This document shows positions 45,298-56,725 of a stretch of DNA of 64,000 nucleotides, in pieces. The stretch's first letter is position 1. Each line of letters begins with the position of its first letter. The stretch is from contig NC_091312.1 of the NCBI RefSeq assembly GCF_038502225.1, forward strand, positions 31,537,782 through 31,601,781, given 5' to 3'. Position numbers and translations under genes: made by a program. The notes below the pieces were generated by a model. That model was given only the letters and a program-made list of their open reading frames with translations, was not told the origin of the DNA and searched no databases. The stretch comes from Cherax quadricarinatus. Lineage: Eukaryota > Arthropoda > Malacostraca > Decapoda > Parastacidae.

Positions 45298-45505
45298 TCT
45301 ACCCGTCCTCATCCCAACATGACATTCTTCAGGTCACCATGCATCACTCACACCCCACTCTCCGCCTATGTATATAATGTCTTTCTACCTCTGTATGTTA
45401 GAAGTGATCAAGGTCCCAGGACCGAAACGTTTTCTAATAAATATGTCATAGTGTTTGCTTACGTGTCTTTCTAAACCAACTTGTCGGTATTTATTACCAA
45501 GGTTT
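45298..45505 (+). mobile_element. Penelope-like pseudo-LTR fragment (family 3)
   Basis: Plus-strand fragment ending in tgtcggtatttattacc, the same kind of 3' end as family 1 (tgtcggtattttatacc), with a hammerhead-like motif at 45398-45437. No ORF. Confidence 0.7.
45398..45437 (+). ncRNA. Hammerhead-like motif, PLE family 3 (G3-C8 variant)
   Basis: Stem I TTAGAA pairs perfectly with TTCTAA at the other end. Core GTGATCA, extra A, stem II GGTCC-CA-GGACC, GAA, ACGT, T. Positions 3 and 8 are G and C, the exact swap of the canonical C and G. Confidence 0.55.
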
Positions 45506-45719
45506 ATACCATATGTATATATAAATCCACTGATGTGTTAGCACATAAAAGCGCACAGGTAATGTTTTTTCTATTTTCATTGGTATTTTTTAAATATTCA
45601 TTGATATATAATGTAATACAAATTACCCTACCTCCCCTCTCCCACTGTTCTCACTTGCTTCACTGAAGTCTCCCAGCTCAGGCTCAGAAATTTCAACATC
45701 TGTATAAACCCCATCCTAT
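45506..45719. other. Unassigned AT-rich spacer
   Basis: Lies between the PLE fragment and the L element tail. Nothing recognised. Confidence 0.3.
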
Positions 45720-48700
45720 GTTTATTTATTTATTTATTTATTTAGAAATTTTAGCATACAAACAGAGGTACAAAAAATACAGGTAAGAGCAGCATGCCAA
45801 AGCCACTTACATGCATAGCATTACGGGCTGGCTTAAAATTAACTTAAGATTAACTAAGCAATGATGAAATCAGTGATAAGACATTATTGTAAACAGATAA
45901 CTATAAAATACAAATGAGTATTACAAAGACAGGTCCTATGGTTGCATGCATTGCTGTTCATTCAGTAGAATGGAGTATTCTGTTAGGTAGTGTATTTAAA
46001 AAAATAACAAAGTTAGGTTTAACATTTGTGTGATATAATTGTGAGTAACATTTAGGATATACAATTTATATGGTTCAGTTATTCAGTATTTATTTGGTTT
46101 TGAGTAAGTGAACTTTGAGAAGAGACTTGAATTTATAAACAGGTAGTGTTTCTTTTATATTTACAGGTAATGAATTCCAGATTTTAGGGCCTTTTATGTG
46201 CATTGAGTTTTTGCATAGTGTGAGATGGACACGAGGAACATCAAAGAGTGATCTGTGCCTTGTATTATGGTCATGTGTTCTGTTGAGGTTGGCAAGGAGA
46301 TGTTTGAGGGGAGGGTTAATATCAGAGTTAAGTGTTCTATGTATGTAATAAGTGCAATAATAAGTATGGAAGTTTTGTATGGTGAGTAGGTTGAGTGTTT
46401 TGAATATTGGTGGAGTGTGCTGCCTGTAGTGAGAATTTGTTATCATTCTAACTGCAGCCTTTTGTTGGGTAATTAGTGGTCTGAGATGGTTAATTGTTGT
46501 TGAGCCCCATGCACAAATTCCATAGGTGAGATAGGGGTAAATAAGAGAGTGATAAAGGGCCAGGAGGGCTGACTGTGGAACATAGTACCGTATCTTCGAT
46601 ATTATGCCTACAGTCTTGGAAATTTTCTTAGAAATTTGTTGTATATGTGTATGAAATTTGAGTCTATTATCGAGGTGGATTCCTAAGACTTTTTCCTCTG
46701 TTAGCTTTGCGATAGGTGATCCGTTTATCGTTATGTTAAGAGGTACATCTGTAGCTCTGCTACCAAACTGAATGAAGTAGGTTTTGTCAATGTTTAGTGT
46801 AAGTTTGTTAGTCCTCATCCAGGTAGATATTTTCTGTAATTCGGTGTTTACAGTATTGGCTAGCGTGACTGGGCTCGGGTGAGAGAAGACGTATGTAGTG
46901 TCATCTGCAAAAAGTGTGGGTTTGAGTAATTGCGAAGCATTTGGTAGGTCATTTATGTATAGGAGAAAGAGAAGAGGGCCAAGGACACTTCCCTGTGGGG
47001 CACCAACTGTAATTGGTTGTGCGGAAGAGCTTGCCCCATTTGCGTACACATATTGGCTTCTGTTGCTGAGGTAAGACTTGAGGTAGTTGAGGGAGTGCCC
47101 TCTAATACCATAGTGTGACAATTTTACGTGGAGCAAGTCATGGTCAACTGTATCAAAAGCTTTACGTAAGTCAATGAAGATCCCCAGTGGGACTTCTTTT
47201 TTCTCTATTGCAGTGTATATATGTTCTAGCATGTGTATAATAGCATCATTAGTATTTTTATTAGGCCTGAATCCAAATTGGCAGGGGTTGAGAATGTTAT
47301 GGGAGATGAGGTAGGAGTGGATTCGTTTATGAATTAATTTTTCGAAGATTTTTGAGAGAGGGTGTAAATTGGATATTGGCCTATAGTTATTCAACTCTGT
47401 TTGGTCTCCTCCTTTATGGATCGGGGTGACCCTTGCTATTTTGAGAACTGTAGGGAAGGTGGAGGATTCAATGGATTTGTTAAAGAGTGTTGCAATGATT
47501 GGTGATAGTACTTGTGACGCTTTTTTGTATATAAAGGGTGGTAAGGTATTTAAATCTCCTGCCTTGTTTTTCAGTGCGTTTATAATAAGGGAGACTTCGT
47601 ATGGGTTAGTCGGAGCTAGGAACAGTGTGTTCGGGTAGTTGCCAGTGAGGTAGTCATTTGGTGGGGTATCTGAGCTTGGGATATTATTGGCAAGGTTTTG
47701 ACCTATAGTGGAGAAGAAATCATTGAGTCTGTTTGCTGTTTCTGTTGGTGGGAGTTGGGGTTCATCTGATTTTGCTAATTTTATTTCGCTATGTCGTGAT
47801 ATTTTTTTTGTTCCCAGAATTTCTGATAGGGTCTTCCAGGTCTTTTTTATATCACCTCGTAAGTTGGATAATCTGTTCTCATAATACAATTTTTTTTGCC
47901 CTTCTTATCAGGCTGGTTAGGATTGACGAGTAACGTTTTGTTTGGTCTCTGGTTATGTGACCCATTCTGTACTGTTTTTCATATCGGTGTTTTGTATTTA
48001 TGGATTTGAGAATGCTGGGTGTTAGCCAGGGACTGTTCAGTCTCTTAGCTGTCATCTGTTTAGTTTTTTTAGGGCAGTGCTTGTTATAAAGGTATTGGGT
48101 CTTTTTTAGAAAATTATTAAAACATTCGTCAATATCTGTATAGATTTCTAGCTCAGTGTGCCAGTCAATGTTTGTTACTGCTGTTGTGAAGTTATTAATG
48201 GCTGCCTCATTGTGAAGTCTGAAGGTGACTTTAGTAATGTCTTGGGGTATTTTACCAAGAGTTGTTATGAGGAAAGTAGGGTAGTGGTCTGTGGTATTAT
48301 CTGTAATTATGCCTGATTTTAAAGGGGATATGGTGTTGGTCCAGATGTGGTCAAGTAGGGAAACACTAGTCTCTGTAACTCTTGTAGGTTTTGTTACTGT
48401 TGGTAGCAACATGCAGTTACTCATTGTGTTTGTGAATTCAGTAACGTGTGGGTCCTGGTCTTGCAGGAGATTTATATTGAAGTCACCTGAGAGTAGTAAG
48501 TGATCTTTGTTCATGCGTGCATCAGTTATCATACTTCCTAGGTTTTGACTAAATTGGCTAATGTTTGATTGTGGAATTCTGTAGATGTTTATCACTGTGA
48601 GAGGTTTTTGTAGGTATTTGGATTTGAATTTAGCTATTATATATTCCCCATGTTCATCCCTTGTGCAAGTATTAGTGATACATTCTAGTTGGTCTGAGTA

Positions 48701-49750
48701 GTATATAGCTGTGCCACCCCCTTGTTGGTCTGGCCTACAGTTGTGTATGGCTGTATAACCAGGAATGGCATAGACATCTGTAGTATCAGGCTTTAGCCAG
48801 GTTTCAGTTAATGTAATAATGGACATATTGGCATGCAAGGAATTTAGTAATGCTAGGAGGTCATCATAATGCTTGCTTAAAGATCTGATATTGTAGTTAA
48901 AGATAGTTATGTTGTTGTTGGCTCTGAGAAGTGCCTTTGATTGTTCTGCTGTGTAGTAATTACAGTAACTGGTTGAATCATTTAAGTCATTAAATAAGAG
49001 GTTGGTATCAGGATCAATGCTTGTAATCATAAGATTTGTAGTGGATCTATAGTTAGAATTAAGTAAAAAATAAAGTAAATATTCTAAAGCTAAAAATAAT
49101 AGCACCTGAATTATTTAACAAATGTAAAAAATAATGAGCTAAGGTAGTTTTTTAAAGCTAAAATAAAGGAGACAATATAAAAGGGACTAAAATAATTTGT
49201 GGTGAACAAATAAAGTGATGATCAAATAATGGAGCTTGGGAATATGATAGTAGGTAGTACTTTAAAGGTAATTCTTTAAAGTTAGAATTATAATATAAAA
49301 TTATAATATAAAAGGGACTAATATAAGTTGTGGTGAACAATAAAGTGGTAATCAAATAAATGAGCTTTGGAGTATAATGGCAAAATAGTGAACTTATTAA
49401 CTTTAGCACCTGAGAATAGCACCTTGATTAGTTTAACAATTGCGAATATATGATCTAAGGTATTTATATAGAGCTAAAATAAAGGACAAAAAATATATAA
49501 GGGACTACAATTGAGTAATGGTAAACAAGTCAAATGGACAGATAGTCACTATGAAATAATATTGGGTTAGGAGTAAGATCTGATTTGTAATATTAAATAA
49601 GTTGAGCAGTTTATTGCACAATAAAAAGTAAAAAAAAAAAAAATATATAACAAGAGAATATAACAAGAGAAATATAGATTGGTTTTGTTCCCACTGTATA
49701 ATTATCATTTAGAATAGGATAGCAGCACACTACGGATTTGTCAGAGCTAG
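45720..49750 (-). mobile_element. Family L LINE (L2/Rex-like), almost intact
   Basis: Minus-strand element with a 3' tail of (AAAT)n at 45720-45745, a 3' UTR to 46089, ORF2 at 46090-49105, and an AT-rich 5' region (49106 to about 49750) with three diverged repeats containing aaaagggact and gtggtgaac (near 49180, 49310 and 49495). No ORF1 is visible upstream; some L2/Rex-type elements have a single ORF. Its 3' UTR recurs at 55692-55925. The 5' edge is uncertain. Confidence 0.85.
46090..49105 (-). pseudogene. Family L ORF2: APE endonuclease plus RT, one frameshift
   Basis: Two long minus-strand frames, 47879-49105 (408 residues) and 46090-47889 (599 residues), overlap at an A8 run (T8 on the plus strand near 47890), so a single one-base slip separates them. 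APE motifs: NITIFNYNIRSLS, TLTETWLKPDTTD, RPDQQGGGTAIYYS, LLSGDFNINLL and TTDHYPTFL. RT motifs: GDQTELNNYRPISNLHPLSK, PCQFGFRPNKNTNDA, FIDLRKAFDTVDHDLL, VGAPQGSVLGPLLFL, PTLFADDTTYV and ITQQKAAVRMI. The C-terminus ends KFKSLLKVHLLKTK. All catalytic residues are present. This is the best-preserved coding sequence in the window, possibly disabled only by the homopolymer slip. Clade call (L2/Rex) is by motif style. Confidence 0.92.
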
Positions 49751-50284
49751 TTAAGAGAAAAAAGGTAATTCCTCAGTAATGGTCACTAGTTCTGCTGCAA
49801 CAAAATCTCTGAGGCTTTAGGTAGCTGATGAACCATTAATGAAATACTTGATGATATCCTCATTGCTCTACTTATGTCTACCAGCTCAGGCAGACAGTTT
49901 GCAATACGATGTAAGGAATCCATCCAGTGAGATGGAATATAAAAGGGGAAACATAGATAGCTTTCGTTCCTCCTGTGTAACCATTATATAGAATAGGGTA
50001 GCTGAGTAGTGCTTATGTATCCTATGTTGCTAAATTAAGTAAAAAAAGAAAAGAGAGAACTATTACCCCGACATGGAGCCACAACTTAATTAACCCCTTC
50101 TAACTCCTAGACTAGAGACTTTTTTTATCCAGCGAGGAATACCCTACCCCCCTCCTCCTTGCCCAACTAAAAGGTCTTCTTTATTAACATAATTCATAAC
50201 ACTTCTCCCTCAGTTTCCTCCTTCCTACAGCAATAACGATAATAAATTATTGTTATATAGGCTATTATAATAATGGGGAACGCT
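49751..50284. other. Unassigned spacer
   Basis: No coding region. The part 49963-50033 repeats the motif at 49680-49750 (ggttttgttccc-like, then agaataggatagc), so a second diverged element end may lie here. Confidence 0.35.
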
Positions 50285-50905
50285 ACCTGGAGTCTACCTG
50301 GAGGTTATTCCGGGGATCAACTCCCCCGCGGCCCGGTCCACGACCAGGCCTCCCGGTGGATCAGGGCCTGATCAACGAGGCTGTTACTGCTGGCCGCACG
50401 CAATCCAACGTACGAACCACAGCCCGGTTGATCCGGCACCGTCTTTAGGTATCTGTCCAGCTCCCTCTTGAAGACAACCAGGGGTCTTCCCGTAATGTCC
50501 CTTATTGCTGGTGGGAGGCTTTTGAACAGTCTTGGGCCCCGGACACTTATTGCGTTTTCTCGTTGTGTACCAGTGACGCCCCTACTTTTCACTGGGGGTA
50601 TGTTGCATCACCTGCCAAGTCTTTTACTTTCGTATGGAGTGATTGCTGTGTGCATATTAGGGACCAGTCCCTCCAGAATCTTCCAGGTGTAGATTATATC
50701 TCTCTCTCGCCTGCGCTCTAGTGAGTACAAGTCAAGTGCTTCCAGGCGCTCCCAGTAGTTAAGGTGTTTGATGGAGCTTATACGTGCAGTAAAGGTTCTC
50801 TGTACATTCTCTAGTTCTGTAATTTTACCTGCCTTGAATAGGGATGTTAATGTACAGCAGTATTCCAGCCTAGAGAGAATAAGCGATTTAAAAAGGATCA
50901 GTCTG
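50285..50905 (-). pseudogene. Family P LINE 3' end
   Basis: Minus frame 50317-50592 encodes the family C-terminus ([34 protein letters not shown]) with the tail at 50285. The upstream part to 50905 is degraded RT C-terminal sequence. Confidence 0.88.
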
Positions 50906-51240
50906 CCCAGTCTTTTACTTTCGTAGGGAGTGATTTATGTGTGCAGATTCGGGACCATTCCTTCTAGGATTTTCCAAGTGTAGATTATGATATATCTCTT
51001 TCTCCTGCGTGCCAAGTGCTTCCAAGTGTTCCCAGTAGTTCAGGTGCTTGATAGAACTTATACATGCAGTAAAGGTTCTCTGTACACTATCTAGATCTGC
51101 AATTTCACCTGCTTTGAACGGAGATGTTAATGTGCAGCAGTATTCCAGCCTAGAAAGAACAAGTGATTTGAAAAAGATCATTGGCTTGGCATCTCTTGTT
51201 TTGAATGTTCTCATTATCCATCCTATCCCGTATGGATCCT
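50906..51240 (-). pseudogene. Family P LINE fragment, adjacent second copy
   Basis: A minus-strand piece (50915-51214, MRTFKTRDAKPMIFFKSLVL, LEYCCTLTSPFKAGEIADLD) overlapping in content with the copy on its left, so it is a separate or duplicated fragment rather than its continuation. It lacks the 3' terminus. Confidence 0.82.
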
Positions 51241-51242
51241 AA

Positions 51243-51376
51243 ACCCGTATGGATTATACAGCTCCTATGAGGGAGATGGAAGGTATTCAGGCTCAATTCA
51301 GGGAACTGGAGCACAGATCCAGTTCCCTAGATCAAGAGCTCCTCACCAGCGTCAAGGAACCTCCCTTGAGGGGAAT
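51243..51376 (-). mobile_element. SINE-A fragment
   Basis: Reverse complement of SINE-A from ggattatacagc to ccttgagggg. The AAT tail is missing. Confidence 0.8.
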
Positions 51377-51459
51377 TGTTATATAGAGCTTCACCTACCA
51401 TCCCTATAGCCCCATTCTCCACCTTGTTGTCACCTGACTCCTTGTAGTAACAGCCTCCC

Positions 51460-51846
51460 ATCCTACCCGAAATCTGCACATAGAAATCACTCCCTACGAA
51501 CGTAAAAGACTGGGCAGGCGATGCAAAATGCCCCCAGTTGAAAGTAGGGGCGCCATTGGTACACTAAGGGAAAATACCATAAGTGTCCGGGGCCCAAAAC
51601 TGTTCAACAGCCTCCCATCAAGCATTAGGGGAATTGCCAATAAACCCCTCGCTGCCTTCAAGAGAGAGCTGGAGAGATACCTAAAGTCAGTGCTGGATCA
51701 GCCGGGCTGTGGCTCGTACGTTGGACTGCGTGCGGCCAGCAGTAACAGCCTGGTTGATCAGACTCTGATCCACCGGGAGGCCTGGTCATGGACCGGGCCG
51801 CGGGGGCGTTGATCCCCGGAATAACCTCCAGGTAACCTCCAGGTAA
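51460..51846 (+). pseudogene. Family P LINE 3' end
   Basis: Plus frame 51528-51812 encodes ISVRGPKLFNSLPSSIRGI, FKRELERYLKSVLDQPGCGS and [15 protein letters not shown]. The tail is three ctccaggtaa-type units. It is opposite to the copies at 50285-51240. Confidence 0.9.
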
Positions 51847-51911
51847 CCCCAAGGTCACAAATCCATTCACACCATTAGCCTCCTATCCCAAAACATAAAA
51901 AAGAAAACAAA

Positions 51912-52115
51912 AACATTCCTGGGGTGGCCCAAAGTTTGGTGGTCAGTGCACTGAATATAATCTAAAGGTCATGGGGTTGTGTTCCTATCCGGCTGCCAGC
52001 AGGATGCATAGGTATGTTTCCTTACATCTGTGCTCAACTAGCAGTTTAAATTGGTAGCTGGGTGTTAATAGATTATTATGAGTCACATTCCGGGGAAAAC
52101 AATAAATGCAAACTC
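51912..52115 (+). mobile_element. SINE-B, diverged tRNA-derived copy
   Basis: The tRNA-like head gtttggtggtcagtgcactg (A box) and ggtcatggggttgtgttcc (B-box-like) is followed by the core tgtttccttacatctgtg also seen at 54018-54304 and 62010-62320. Both the core and the 3' end are degraded. Confidence 0.6.
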
Positions 52116-52244
52116 GTTAAAACATTCCGGTCCTGCTGGAAGGCATATCTTAGGCAAAACTGCAGATCTACTGGAAGCATCCTAGTGTCGGGTTGAAGAG
52201 TTACCACACACTGCTGTTTGTGAAGTCACTCATCCCAGCTACCT

Positions 52245-52300
52245 ACCTGGAGTCTACCTGGAGGTCATTCCGAGGATCAACGCCCAGTCCACGAGAGGCG
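52245..52300 (-). pseudogene. Family P tail fragment
   Basis: A short match to the extreme 3' end (acctggagtctacctggagg). Confidence 0.65.
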
Positions 52301-52476
52301 TGTGTCTCTGTGTATATATGCCGAGTTTACTGTTGAGAAATGGCATTACCAGCTAAGTTTAAAGAGTTTGTACGTAACTTAGAAAGACAGCTCATCGCCT
52401 GCACAGCCGCCCCTGCAGACGAGGTCTTGAGAAGCTGTCGAAGTCATCTCTCAACGGGCTGTAAAGAGTTATAATT
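52301..52476. other. Spacer with a small unassigned ORF
   Basis: An ATG at 52341 opens about 45 codons (MALPAKFKEFVRNLERQLIA). I do not recognise it. It could be a gag start of an LTR element, but its orientation is opposite to the adjacent solo LTR. Confidence 0.25.
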
Positions 52477-53384
52477 TGTAAGATTATAAATTACCCCTAG
52501 GGGGTGTTATGTCAGCATATTTCATTCACTGATGGCTGACAAACTTACTTGTGTGGACTCAAAAGTCCGCACCTAACTGCCAACTATAGGTTGATTACAA
52601 ACTCCTTGCGACTCAAGAACTGCGCAGTCCCCTGTACTACAAGAAATTCGTAACCTACCTTGCTCTTGTAGTGTGAGCTATGGTGTTCTTCACACCTTCG
52701 ACAGATATCGGTGACTTGATAGAAGCTGAAGTGTCCTTGGATGTCCACGTCTTCCATAGTCTAGGAATACGCACACTGGTACACTATGTTCCACAAGATT
52801 TGTCTTTATTGTTCACAATCTTATCACTAAAGAAGCAGATCACACTTCTCTGTAAGTGTTTATTGTGTTTTGTGAGACACTTTGTTCACACTAACGCACA
52901 GATCGTTCTTTGTTGGTTATCCTGGCGTCAGTGTCACTCTCAGTAGAATCAAAAGTAATCTGAAGACGCCACAGCACCCCACGCCGTTACTGCCCCTTGC
53001 ACAAAGGAAAAGCTGCCATAGTACTTTTGCTTCCTTGCCACTTCCTCCATGAGGCAAAGCAGAATGTTTAAATCTTGCTGTCTTAAGCATAGACAACAAT
53101 GTCCACTATCTTTACTATGGTAATAAAGTGGGAGCAGGATTTTCCTTAATTGTCTTGCTAAGGTAAGAGATGAACTGTCTTTTATTAAGCTACACTTTGC
53201 AACACAGGACCGCACGGAGCGTCGAGCCACGTCACATACTGGTACTGCATCTGGGGTCAATTACTCGCTGTAGCAGTAAACAAGATATTTGCCCCTTCTG
53301 AGAGGGCTGGGCCCCTCAGGGCTGAAAGGGCTGAAAGGGGCTGAAGGGGACTGATACCCCCCTCCTGGAGAAAATTTCTCCACA
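52477..53384 (-). mobile_element. Solo Bel/Pao-family LTR
   Basis: A 908-bp minus-strand relative of the LTRs at 6616 and 10175: on the minus strand it begins TGTGGAGAAATTTTCTCCAG and ends at a TTACA-type terminus. The ggctgaaagg run near 53330 is the complement of the agcccctttc run in the other LTRs. No internal region adjoins it. I could not match a target duplication. Confidence 0.78.
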
Positions 53385-53539
53385 TTTACTTTTAATTCCT
53401 CTTATATGGACTAAAGTACCCTGGACTAATGGTGTAGAGACGATATGTATCTTTTGTGTCCCTGGTGTAGTCAGTTAGCTTTGAGCCGTGTCAACCAATC
53501 AACTACAATAAGAGAGAACTGATCAACCATTAAGGGTCC

Positions 53540-53695
53540 AAAATTTTACAGCACCCTTCCCTCACATGTAAGGAGAGGTGTTGGAGACAGTGACCTGTAA
53601 CTGTCTTCAAGAGAGAGCTTAGCATCAACAGCTTGACTGACCACACCGTCAACCATGAAGTCTGGTCTGAGACCGTGCTGCAGGAGCGATGACAT
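53540..53695 (+). pseudogene. Family P LINE 3' end, very degraded
   Basis: Recognisable only as scattered matches (ctgtcttcaagagagagctt, gtctggtctgagaccg). Confidence 0.55.
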
Positions 53696-54017
53696 ATGAA
53701 ACTTTTAACAGGTACATGTACTCCCCTCCCCTCTCCGAATTATGCTACCCCCCCCTAACCCCCCCCTCAAATTCGGCCACCCCTGCCGATAACTCAACCT
53801 CTCCCCCCCCCTATAGCACATTAACTCCTCACTACACTGACATTGTCCTAACAAACTCTCCCACTCTCCTACAAGTCACTCTTCCACCCACAACCCCAAA
53901 GGCGTTCCACGGATTTGAGAAGCAATGAAACGGTCGCCGCGTTTCATGGTCTCTCCTGCCATTCCCTACCCCCTCCCTCCACTACCATTGGCCATCCACT
54001 ATTCTCCACTCCCCACC
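53696..54017. other. Pyrimidine-rich spacer
   Basis: C/T-rich sequence with short C runs. No feature recognised. Confidence 0.3.
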
Positions 54018-54304
54018 CTCCCACTTATAATAATAATAATAGAAGGTATACAGGCCTAGCTGACATCAATGACATACTACTATATAAAAAGCCGCTTGTT
54101 ATGCAGAGCATTTCGGGTAAATTAGGTCAGTTTTGTCCCAGGATGCGACCCACACCAGTCGACTAATACTCAGGTACCCATTTTACTGATGTGGAACATA
54201 GACAACCGGTGTAAAGAAACACGCCCAATGTTTCTACCCTCGCTGGGTATCGAACCCAGACACTCGCCGTGTGAAGCGAGAGCTTTAGCCACCAGGCCAC
54301 GGGC
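54018..54304 (-). mobile_element. SINE-B, tRNA-derived, nearly complete
   Basis: Minus strand: a tRNA-like head with A box (TGGCTAAAGCTC) and a canonical B box GGGTTCGATACCC (near 54244-54256), a central conserved domain (tgtttctttacaccgg, cagtaaaatgggtacc, tcgactggtgtgggt), and an (ATT)n tail near 54030. The head resembles a tRNA but has no full cloverleaf with CCA, so it is a SINE, not a tRNA gene. Confidence 0.87.
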
Positions 54305-54360
54305 CATTACCCTCTCCACTTCCTTTCACCCACCACAACTCTTCACCCTATAAATAACAA

Positions 54361-54660
54361 AAAAAAAAAAAGGCACAATACCGTGACTGGAACGATACAC
54401 AAATAACCCGCACATAAAAGAGAGAAGCTTACGGCGACGTTTCGGTCCGACTTGGACCATTGACAAAGTCACACTAACCAGAAGTGGAGCAGGACGGCTA
54501 TATATAGGCAGGAAGAGGTGGTAGTAGTAGTAGTACAAGAATGGTATATAATACCGACAAGATGAAATTAAGACACATCCCTATCATTGGTCCAAGTCGG
54601 ACCGAAAAGTCGTCGTAAGCTTCTCTCTTTTATGTGCGGGTTATTTGTGTATCTTCACCC
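54361..54660. mobile_element. Penelope-like pseudo-LTR, inverted pair (family 4)
   Basis: The minus-strand part near 54400-54480 and the plus-strand part near 54585-54655 are inverted copies sharing ggtccaagtcggaccg and gaagcttctctct-type sequence, with a (GTA)n stretch between. The plus arm also has the accgacaagatgaaattaag joint. A stem II-like hairpin plus GAAACGTC is present, but stem I and the CTGANGA core are not, so I do not call a hammerhead here. Confidence 0.65.
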
Positions 54661-55084
54661 TATCTTCCACCGCCGAAATTCCACCTCCTTCCACCCTCTT
54701 CCCTTACCATTTCCCTACATTAGTCCAAGAAATAATGCTATTTTTTCGGATTTGGCTGCTAAACTAGGAAAATTAATAGCCGTTATTATTTTAAACTAGA
54801 AACTGCACTAAAACACCCATTATACTTGTTGATACATCTTTATTGATTGAATCACTGAGAGGGTGTGTTAGTGTGCATTCCACTGCTGGGACCTGATCAC
54901 TGAGCTGGCTGGCTGTTACACCGCAGGCGCACTGCTCGCACAACAAACAAAAGCCTTGAATGAAGAAACGTCAAAGTCAGAAAATTTGGAGTCTTTTTCT
55001 TCTCTCGGTACTAATGGGAATTTCCCTGAGAAGTATTCTACACCATTCGAGAAATTACTTTTCAAATATATTGTAGAAACACCT
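54661..55084. other. Unassigned spacer
   Basis: No feature recognised. Confidence 0.3.
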
Positions 55085-55290
55085 AAGTTCACCTGGAGTC
55101 TCTTTCGGAGGTCACCACCCCCGCGGCCTGGTGCCAGACCAAGCCTCCTGGCCTGATCGATCAAGCTGTTCGTGCCCACCGCCCGTAGTCCAACGTATGC
55201 ACCATAATCCGGCTGATCAGGAACTGTTTTGAGAACACTGTCGCGTTCCCTCTTGAAGACAGCTACGAGTTTGTTGATAATATCCCCTTA
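55085..55290 (-). pseudogene. Family P LINE 3' end
   Basis: Degraded C-terminus and tail (acctggagtctctttcgg to cttgaagacagctacg). Confidence 0.75.
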
Positions 55291-55309
55291 AATTGATTTT
55301 CAGACCGAG

Positions 55310-55378
55310 TTACTTTGGTATTTTTTGGTAATGAATTCCAAATTTTGGGGCCCTTTATGTGCATAGAGTTTTTATCAC
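55310..55378 (-). pseudogene. Family L LINE ORF2 C-terminal fragment
   Basis: Matches 46150-46215 (gtaatgaattccaaattt, gggccctttatgtgca). Confidence 0.7.
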
Positions 55379-55691
55379 ATTAATATTTACGTCACCCAGC
55401 TTTTATCTGTCACTATAGTTTATACCAACTGTGTAAACTGTACCTTGCCAGGCCTACTTAATTAATTATCACCACCACGTTATTACTCCACACAGTGCTA
55501 TTGCTCCACCACAACGTTATTAGTTCCCCAGAAGCAGCAACAGCAGTTCGATGACGTCGCCGCCGAGCTTAGCTTTAATTCCTTGGATCAAGAGCCCTTC
55601 ACCAGCATACAGGCATCTTCAAAAGGACAAGAAACACAATGGAGGTGACCTGAGGTGTGACCTCAGTCTGGGAGTCAGCGAGGAGCAAGCT

Positions 55692-55925
55692 TTTTATTTA
55701 TTTATTTATTTATTTCCAATTTGAGCACACATACAGAGGTACAAAAAAATACAGATAAGAGCAGCATACCAAAGCCACTTATACTATGCATAGCATTACG
55801 GGCTGGCTTAAAATTAACTTAAGATTAACTAAGCAATGATGAAATCAGTGATAAAACATTAATGTAAACAGATTACTATAAAGCACAAGTGGGTATTACA
55901 AAGACAGGTCATATGGTTGCATCCA
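55692..55925 (-). mobile_element. Family L LINE 3' UTR and tail
   Basis: Closely similar to 45720-45950, including the (AAAT)n tail, taagagcagcat and cattacgggctggctt. Confidence 0.9.
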
Positions 55926-56085
55926 CTACTGCTAGTGCTGAACCGCACGGGTTTAACGCTTAGTGAACTACATACAAGCTTGTAGTGCCCTTGCATGCTC
56001 ATATAATCATATAGAGGTGATAGAGTTCTGTTAGAACAGAGTTAAAGTGCATTTAACAAGGTAATGATTGACTACTGATGAAGCT

Positions 56086-56167
56086 GATGGCGGTGGCGGC
56101 GGTGGCGGCGGTGGCGGCGGTGGCGGCGGTGGCGGCGGTGGCGGCGGTGGCGGCGGTGGCGGCGGTA
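56086..56167. repeat. (GGCGGCGGT)n minisatellite
   Basis: About nine copies of a 9-bp GC-rich unit. No ORF context. Confidence 0.95.
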
Positions 56168-56277
56168 GCGACGACGACCAGGGTACATCTCACTAGATGA
56201 GAGACCAACTGATTCACACACTTCCTCCTCGTGCTGCTGTTGCTGTTACTGCTGTTGCTGATGTTGTTGCTGATGAG

Positions 56278-56400
56278 TGTGACTGGAGAGGGTGTGACTG
56301 GTGTGGGCGTGAGTGAAGGTGTGAGTGGTGTGTGCGTGAGTAGTGAGGGCGTGAGTGGTGAGGATGTGAGTGGTGAAGGCGTGAGTGGTGAGGGGTGTTA
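56278..56400. repeat. gtgagtggtgag-type repeat
   Basis: Imperfect 12-18-bp units giving Thr-His-rich open frames on the minus strand. Not a gene. Confidence 0.8.
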
Positions 56401-56592
56401 GTGGTGAGGGTGCAGAGTGCCTCCCATCATCACCAGTGTCACCCACCTGTCAGCTGTCTCCACGACTACCTCACTGACCCCTCCCTCCATCACTACCACC
56501 CTAATTCCCTCCCTCCCTGCTTCATTAAGCATGTGTACTCGTAAATTTACGTATTTAACGAGGAAAGTTATATCTTCCATCCCTCCACCTCC

Positions 56593-56725
56593 CCTCACTT
56601 TCTTCCTCTACACCCCTCATTTTCTTCCTCTACAACCCTCACTTTCTTCCTCTACACCCCTCATTTTCTTCCTCTACACCCCTCACTTTCTTCCTCTATG
56701 CCCTCACTTTCTTCCTCTATGCCCC
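56593..56725. repeat. 22-bp pyrimidine minisatellite
   Basis: About six copies of cctcactttcttcctctaca variants. Confidence 0.88.

Noticed and set aside
52341..52480. Small gag-like ORF
   Set aside because: About 45 codons, no recognised motif, wrong strand for the adjacent LTR.
54230..54304. tRNA gene
   Set aside because: A and B boxes are present, but the sequence continues into a SINE body with an ATT tail, and repeats occur at 62010 and 51912.
54361..54660. Hammerhead motif in PLE family 4
   Set aside because: Stem II and GAAACG are present, but there is no CTGANGA-like core and stem I does not pair.
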